NCBI GenBank assembly: GCA_035079385.1
Contig: JAVHKY010000012.1
Coordinates: forward strand, 4,446,501-4,510,500
DNA length: 64,000 nucleotides
Direction: 5' to 3'
DNA from: Aspidiotus rigidus
Taxonomy: Eukaryota > Arthropoda > Insecta > Hemiptera > Diaspididae
Position 1 is the first letter of the stretch; each line of letters starts with the position of its first letter. Shown in pieces: positions 47,145 to 56,100 of the stretch. Both the position numbers and the translations under genes were made by a program. Under the pieces are notes generated by a model. It worked only from the letters and a program-made list of their open reading frames with translations, ran no database searches and was not told the origin of the DNA.

Positions 47145-50100
47145 ATTAAATAATTAAATAATAAAATAATTGAATAATTAAAAAATTAAATAATTAAATA
47201 ATTAAATAATTAAATAATTAAATAAATAAACGCTGAATAGTCGAAATTTTTCACAGTCCCCTAGACTTGAATTGCCTCATACCATCCCAATACAACAGCG
47301 AGACAGGGGCGAACGAGCGGAGCGAGTTCGCGCTACCTCATATTTCTCAAAAAAGACTTGAATTTTCTCATACCATTCCAATACAACAGCGAGATCGCTC
47401 GTTCGCCCCACCAAAAGTTGATACCTCAAAATATAGAACACCCACAATTACCTCAAAATATTTCTCATACAAGACTTATACGACCCCAAGATAGGTAAAG
47501 GGGTAAACGAATAATATCTCACGAACACTTGACCTAGTAGAAGCCTAGACTGAAATATTTCATGATGACTGATAAAATATAAAAGACATGGAACATGATT
47601 TTCATTCATTTGGCTATGCCAGAAATTTTTTTTTTTTTATTATTATTATTTTACGAGCATTATAAACTGCACGAGGGTTATTTGCTCGGCGTTACAATCT
47701 CATTTTAGAACATTACTTGAATTAGGTTAAATTAGGTACGTATTGGTGGAATTGAGTGGCGATCGAACGGAATTTGTTGGTGAATTATATGAAGTTGTAG
47801 AATTAAGTGGTGCGTAAATAAGTTAGGGTTGAGTCGATGGTTTCGGAGTTGTTGTTTAGTGCTGCATTGATATTGGAAGATATATTTAGGGAGGTTCGAG
47901 TGGGTTGCAGGACGGGGCATGAGAAAAAAAATGATCAACTGATAAATTTTCTTGGAGACAGTGAGGGCATGATGGAGGAGCGAGATTAGTGAGAAGATAA
48001 GTATGAGTAAGACGAGTGTGGCCTATTCGCAGCCGAGCTAAAATGACCTCCTCTTGCCTTGAATTTCGTTGGGATGAGGACCAAAATGTGGGTTCACGTT
48101 TTATTTTTCTTAATTTGTTATTCGACTGATTTTAGTGAAAACCTTGAGTTTGAATGATTAAGTACAATTTTTTAATCTTCATCAAGTGTGCTGATGCGAG
48201 ACTACCTGGGTGATTTCACGCTTAATTAATAATTGATTTATTTGTCATTTTTTCATGTATGAGTACATAATTAATAGTGGTTCATAGTTGATTTGAGGTG
48301 TCTCAGGAGATGGAAAGATTATTTTCAATTTGGACTGGCTTTTTTGAGTGAGATTTGAGATTAGACTAACGAGTAAACCGGGCTTGAGTGCTATATATTT
48401 TTACCGAATTTTCTAGCTAGAAAAGTGAGGTATTTTGTTAATACGTTTGGAATGGTTGAAGCGTGAGGGAAGGAATGAGGGGTTGACTATTGGGTGATTG
48501 GTTGCTTCTTTCGTTTCGACATCGATTTTTTTAGTTTTTCGGGATCTCGTTGTAGCTGGATTCCCAGATGAAGAATTTTGGGGTGGTGTGTGCATAGAAA
48601 ATGGTGATATGATAGCGTGAAGGCAATTTATGAGTGCACGAGAGGAATAGCAGCTCGAGATAGCTTTAAGAGATGCCAGGAATCGGAAGTGATAAAGAAT
48701 TGAACCACTCATCATACAGTATACTAGACTAATAATACTCGTATGCTAAGAATAAGGAATGGGAAAAAATGATTGTAGAGCTCTTTTTTATTAGAAACAA
48801 CTGTTATAGCCTCGTAGCAGTTTGGACAGGGGGAGGGGGAGTGGTTTTTCTGGAGACATTTTGTAGGTTTTAGATGACTCTTAGCCTAAATTATAACAAA
48901 ATTCAGGTTTCCTTATTGGATTATAGGTATTTTTACTCTGTTATCTGTTGATGTGACATCGTAGTGATAGAATTTATAAACTGAGTTTTATTGTTTATTC
49001 TACAAATGTTTGACATGATTGACAGGTCATTGGTATTTAATTTAAAGAGAGGGAGTGACTCTCTCAATGTTTCTTGCATTGTGGGAAGAAAAGTCGTGTA
49101 CTACTCACGCGACTGCGTGAGTGTTTTTTTGTAAATGCGGCGTACCTATATATGGTCGCAATAAAGGAGACGGGCAAGTGTAAAAAGCAGTAGGGAAAAC
49201 ACGCAGCCTAATTCGTTAGCTGCTCGGAGTTACCTTCATTAACCGAATTGCTCAAGGCAAACAGGGAACCTGTGTTAAGGAAGTTTCTTTGTTTATCCTT
49301 TTTCTGAATAAGGATTTAACTTTGTTCCTCGCCCCCTTGGGAGTTTGAGCTTGAGAGTCCATATTTTTCGAAGTTTCCCTCTATCAGGTACAGCTCAATA
49401 TTCAAAATTTTTCCAAGACCCCTCCTATCATATATATCTTGGAGGTAGAAATTTTTCCAACTCCCCGCCTATCATGCATAGCTTCGAGATCTAAATTAAA
49501 CACTCACGCAGTCGCGTGAGTGTTTTTCTTATTACACATACTTCCACGGCAAGGTAGGTTTACCTGTATCAATTTGAGCGTCGATATTTTTGGCGGCATT
49601 TTTGTCTCGCGCTTCAACTTTAACAGTAATAACATGAACGGTCAAATTTTCTAATGATTTCTGAATGTATATTTCTCCGCTAACTTCGTTCATACTGAAA
49701 ACGAGAGAGAGAATGTAGCGCGTAAAATATAATAATAATTAGCTTACGTCGCCGGCGGTTATCATTTGATGAGTTTAAGACACACCTGAATAGCTCATTG
49801 TAGTCGTTTGAATCCTGTTTCAATAGAAAGCCTCTCTTATCGAATACCTGATACGGTTTCAACAATCTGTATCGCACATCTGCGTTCTCATCTGGGTCAT
49901 CGGCTTTGATTTTCATGACAACCGATCCTATGTACAGCAAAAACGAAAACATATCGTATTCACTTTTTTGAACTTTCATTATTACAAAATTAATTACGAG
50001 ATATTTGTACGGGTAATAAATAGGTAGGTATAATATGTACATTAAAGATGAGAAATTACGAATAATAATTTACCGATTCTCGTCGTCTCCGGTAAGTAAG

Positions 50101-53100
50101 CGACGTAATTATGACTTTCATTGAACGCGGGAGGTTTATCATTTACGTCGATAACATTGACAGTGACAGTAGTCTGAGCGGTTTCGCGAAAAGGTACTCC
50201 ATTATCGATTGCCAAAACTTTAAAATGATACTTTCTCGGTGAGGATGAGTCGGTGGATAAATCAGCATTCTCCGCTAAATATATCAATCCGGATCTACAA
50301 TACAAGGAAAAAGATGTAATTTCAAATTTCCCTCTTCTTCTTTTAAAAACATTTATGGCAGCGCCAAAAATGAAGATCATGTTTCATGTCTGATTACCTA
50401 TAACTAAATTATTTGTAAGATTGATAATCTTTAGTGAAAATATCAATGTACATAAATGATACTTCATTGTAATGACTTTATTGCAACGCTGCCCTCCTCG
50501 GAGGTAGGAATTTTTCTAAGTTCCCCGAGTGTTGCCGGTAAAAGGTCTACATATTGTGCCACTCAAAGAAAAAAAAAGTGCCAAAATGTGCCACTTGCGT
50601 TCAACAGCTCCGGAACAATATAAACCGGCTCCAGAACAATATAGATTGACTCTGGAGCAATATGAACCGGCTCCGGAGCGCGCGAATGTTTTTCAAAATG
50701 ACATGTTTTTTTTTTCTCAAAAACCTGTAAATATGTCACAGTGTGCCACAAAAATTTTAATGTGCCACACAATGAGTCACAAGAATCGAAATGTGCCAAT
50801 ACCACCAGCAACGCAATATAGCTCGAGAGCTAATTTTTCCAAGACCCCCTTCTATCGTACATAGCTCGAGAGCCAAAATTTTTCTCTCTCCCTCCTATCA
50901 TATACAGCCAGACGCTCAGACGCCCGGACGCATATTTTGCAATTAGGGTAGGAGGAGAGAAAAATGAAACATGTCAAAATTATGGAACCTATTCTATGGA
51001 AAGGAGGGGGTCGTCTGTCCAGAATTTCCCCTCATTCTCTCGTTTTTCTTTCGACATGAATATGTCCATGGATGGGGCGGGGAGGGGGGGTGTCAGCCGG
51101 GAATCTGTAAGACGCGAGACCCTTTATGACGTCATCAATATACTTGACTTGAAGTTTAGCCTTCATCATACTAGACCTGATACACAGTTAGGCTGCTATA
51201 GCAAGTCTTCATTATATGTACTAGGCTGCTATAGAAGATTTAGCCTTCATTATACTAAACCTAACATACAGTAAATTGGGCTAACTGGGGGTCAGTCGGA
51301 AAGCGTGATCCCTTAACCTACTACAAGGATTTGAAAAAAGCCAGCAAGATACCTTACTACCTAAGATCTTGAGTCTGTGCCAAAATACCTTTGGATAATC
51401 GACAGAAGCAAGTAACGCTATGCTTGATGGAACGATAGGAGTACATTGGCCATAGGCTGCAGCCACATCCTGACTAAGGAGGCGAACCGAAAAAAGAGAT
51501 CTAGCAGTGCTAAATACTAAAGATAGTATTCATGTCTACCAGTAAGTGACCTCATTTATATAGGTCTGGCCTAGTTGGTTAATTTTCCTCACAAAGGGGT
51601 ACGCCACGTTCTTGGACTAATATAAGTGTGGCGTACTGAAAGATAAGCTAACTAACTGAGGGTGCGCTCCACCCATTCACCATCAGTACTTGGTATACTG
51701 CATTTTGAACTGCCTAGCCAACGAGGAGCTCACTCGCGGTTCTTGGATTAATATGGGTGTAGTTTACTGTAAGTACGTTCAGCTATCTAGCCCCAATATG
51801 GATATCCACATTAGTGACGTCATAACCATCCATGATGGGTGCCTGTGACGTCATCCGTGACTGCTGCTTGTGACGTCGTCAGCACAGCTGGGTCTCTCTC
51901 TTCCTCACTCTCTTCTATTCTCGCCGGGATCACTACTCTGCTCGTAAGCCTCCCAACAGTCTATTTTTTGGAAATCACAGGCACGTAACCAACCAGTCCG
52001 CCACTAATAAAGTTGTGCGAATATCTGACGATTTTGCGGGAACAATTGAGGAGAACAGTTGAGAAATAACGGCTTTTTACCGAACAGTGAAGCGAGTGTG
52101 TTTATCTTCGTTCACCCGTTCGAAGTCATGAGCGGCCTACGTTTATCGTTGTATCGAGATAGAAACTTCCACTCTCGCTTTCTTTTCTGCGTGTATTTCA
52201 ATCCAGTTTCTACTATCCTACCTCTCCGCGCCTCATTCCTTTTCCTTCCGTCAATTTTCTCCTATCTTACCTACCCTTCTCCTGCTATCTCGGCTGTGCG
52301 ATAAACTTGGCCGATTAGAGGGAGAAAAATGGTTTTCGTTCGCTTCAACGATGGGTTTTGCTTGTCGTTGAGGCGAGAGTGCGTTTTTCCCTTCGACGGA
52401 CGACGGGCGTTTCGATGATAATATTCCGGATCTGAAAAACGTGGCCGCCGAGGCCTGGGTGAATTGAACGTACTCGCCGGAAATTTTAAATTTGATTCGA
52501 ATAGCACATAAAATATTTATTTTCGAATGTTTATTTTATCGGAATCGGCGTGCATTAAATTCGGGTCTGGGCCCTAAATTTTCGGACAATTTGAAACGGT
52601 GATCGTTTTCTGGACTGCTACCGATTTAGCCTTCCCAATTTCGCGTTTCAGACTGCACCGCAATTTCGTGCTTCCGATGCAGTATAATTTTTTTTTAATC
52701 CGGTATCGAGAGAATCACATTTCGAGCCAGCCGCTCTCAGAACAACGTGGGTCAACGAGTGAATTTATTCGAAATTTATCTGAGTAGCGAGCACGTTCAA
52801 CCTGCTTCTCCATCCAAATCGGACAAAGGATCCGTGACGAGTATCCGATCGCGACAGATAGCTGTACCATCGAAAATTCAAGTTTGCTATCTTGCACTTA
52901 TTATTTATTTCTTCCGACTGGTTTACTACAATCCGACTGAATAGACGAATCGTTATCTATTCTAGCCGAAATGTTAGTTTAGTTTTGGATAATAAATTGT
53001 GTTTATAAATGTTTCTCGTCAGGTATCGGCTCCTTTATTTCGATTAGCAGATTTTTCGATCGTAGGTCTAGCTAGACGCTGATTAGCGTCTCAATACGTG

Positions 53101-56100
53101 ATTCGAATGTCGTTCAAGCAGTCTGACGAATAAGTTGTACGTCTCCCCCCTTTCGACCTTTGTTTTTTCTAAATTTCTTAAGTAGTCCCATAGTCTTCTT
53201 CTCTAGGCCCGATTGATTGGATTTCCAATCCTCGTTTTGTTTTTTTTTATTCTTGTGTGTTTCGTACACACGTAGTCAAAGCTTTTAATTTTTATTCGTA
53301 AAAAGGATGATTAATGATAACGACAAACTATTTTTCGTAAGTTTGGAAAGAAGTAGAGCTTTCAACCAGCGACGACGATACCCTCCTCCAGAACTAGCGT
53401 TTCTCATAGCCTGAGTGATCTCTAAAAGTGACGCCGAACTGGACTTGTGGTCTAGCCTCGGGGTATCCCCTCCCTCTGATGAGTACTCACGCTTTCCGAC
53501 TGAGCTGGCTCTGGGTCCTATCTGGACGGATAGGCTGGGATCAGAGTCTTGAGTATTCTTTGGAGTGGTCGTGGGTAGTCTGATGGCTATACTATGTGAA
53601 AGCTTCACCGGAATAAGCAAGATCATTTGATTTAGCTTGCTGTCTCGATAGGTTACGTTACATGAATTAAGTATAGTTTATGTGGGTAGCAGGATGAGGC
53701 TCTACTCCTCTCCCTCTTGTTACATCACACAGTCTCCATTATATACTATAGGCCTGATAGTAATACTGCCCGAGTCTCTCTTATACTGGGCCTCCGGGTC
53801 ACTACAGCGCTAAAGGTATCTCGCTCAGTGCAAACAGACGTCATATTCTGGTGGTGGGGTACGTTCTTTATGGACGTACACCACCACCACCATTACTTGA
53901 TTTTTCGGATTCGACATCTATTTAAATCGAGTGATAATACCTCTAGCGCCCTACAAAGTCGGATCCAAGGGGGGGGGGATAATGGGATCCCCCCCCCCCC
54001 AAAAAAAAGGAATTTGTAGCAAAAAAAGAAGATAGATTTACAGAAATAACCAAGAAATATTGAGAGACTACCCATGTCCATTTTTTTTTTTGCAAATATC
54101 CTCCTTCCCCCACAAAAAATAGCGTGCTGGGTCCGCCCTTGGCCTTACGGTCACGACTACTATTGGTACAGGCAGTAAGGCAAGAATTGTGCATTTCGTC
54201 ATAAAAGCCTGAAATTTGGTGTTGAGGTGTATGAAGGTGTAACAAATGATATTAACAAGAGTGCCACACAGAAAGTCCATTTTTGTGCCCCTAGGGGTCC
54301 ACATTTGGGGGAGAGGGTTCATTTTGAAGATAAGTTGCAGAAATTGGAAGGAAATTATGAAAAATATATTAGTCATGTAGTTTGTAGAAAAAATGCATTA
54401 CAAAATTTTTTCCTACACGCACCCTTCCATTGGGGCCCTTGGGCCTCAAATTTCACAAAATTGTAAATGTTCTCAGAGAAACAGGAAATTTGGTATACAG
54501 GTGAAGGAAGCGGTAATGAATAATATTAACAAGAGTGCCACCCAGTAAGTTCATTTTGGTGCCCCCAGGGGTCCACTTTTGGGGGGGAGGTGCTTATTTT
54601 GAACACTATTGTTGTAAAAATTGGAAAAAAATTATATAAAATATATGCATTGGGTGAGTCGTTTGAAAAAATGCTGCGAAGATCTTTTTTCTACACATAG
54701 ACCCTTTCATTGTGGGCCTTGGGGGCCAAAATTTCACAAAATTGTAAATGTAATCAGAGAAACTTGAAATTTGGTATACAGGTGAAGGAAGAGGTAATGA
54801 ATAATATTAACAAGAGTGCCACCCAGTAAGTTCATTTTTGTGCCCCCTGGGGTCCACTTTTGGGGGGGAGGTGCTTATTTTGAACACTATTGTTGTAAAA
54901 ATTGGAAAAAAATTATATAAAATATATGCATTGGGTGAGTTGTTTGAAGAAATGCTACGAGGATCTTTTTTCTACACATAAACCCTTTCATTGGGGGCCT
55001 TGGGGCCCAAAATTCATAAAATTGTACTTAAATGTAATCAAAGAAACTGGAAATTTGGTATACAGGAGAAGGAAGAAGTATGAATAATATTAACAAGAGT
55101 GCCATCCAGTAAGTTCATTTTTGTGCCCCTAGGGGTCCACTTTCGGGGTTGGGGGGTGCTTATTTTGGACACTATAATACCGAAGGTATAAAATCAAAAA
55201 AACTTACGTAGGCTTTATGTAAAAATTATCGGCATCGGCTGCAAGTTTATACTCTAAAATCTCATCCAAACCGTCTGGATCCGTAGCGCGAACAGTGGTA
55301 ATCAATGAATTCGGAGCCAATGTCTCGGGTATGGTAACATTGTAAGGAGTTCCTTCAAATACTGGTCTCTGGTTTCCCGGCACACCGACTTGAATGAGAA
55401 CTTGCGCGACCGATGATAAAGAAGGAATACCTGTAAAAAATGATCGTACATCAATTTTCCATTCCCTAATCCTCCGTATTTCTATGACCAACATTAATTT
55501 TTGCGGGCTCGTGTAGTTTCGAGAGGTGTTTCGGAATAAGCTGGTAATGAAAATAATGCGCCCGTCCAATCTAAAGCAGTAAAAGATGAGCCGCCAAAAT
55601 CTGGCTTCGACCAAGAAGAACAGGAGCACTGAGAGCCGAACTGTGAATGAGTTTTGTTTTTCTTATTCGTTTGGTCGAGACGCCAATTCCAAACTTAACC
55701 TCACCTGACTCTGGGTCCTTTGAAAATCATGAGTCCGGGGGAAAGATACCCTTTCTTTTCCTTTCCCTTTTCGGCGGCCCTGAAGGAAAAACTTAGCAGA
55801 GCTCTCACGAAAATCTACGATCTTGCCCAATAAAATTTTAATGTGGGTGAAGAGCGTCATACACAAAGTTAAAGACAGCGTCATACCAGGTTATCGACGT
55901 TTACAAAACTCCCCGTCACTCACCTGAATCGTTAGCCTGAATTTTCAACTCATATTGTCCTTTGGGCGTATGCTCAGCGCTAGCAGGCGACAACAAACTC
56001 AGTTCGCCACTATCTTTATTGATACTGATCACGTCCGAGTTGGAAGACAAAATCGAGTACGTGATTTTATTGTATTCTGGTCCATCTTTATCGTTTGCCT

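Noticed and set aside
46240..47255. CRISPR-like or replication-origin-like array
   Set aside because: The repeats are simple AT microsatellites with no regular spacer, in a eukaryotic intron.
52059..52304. 81-codon plus-strand frame with hydrophobic stretch
   Set aside because: No homology recognised, no splice or promoter context, overlapped by frames on the other strand.
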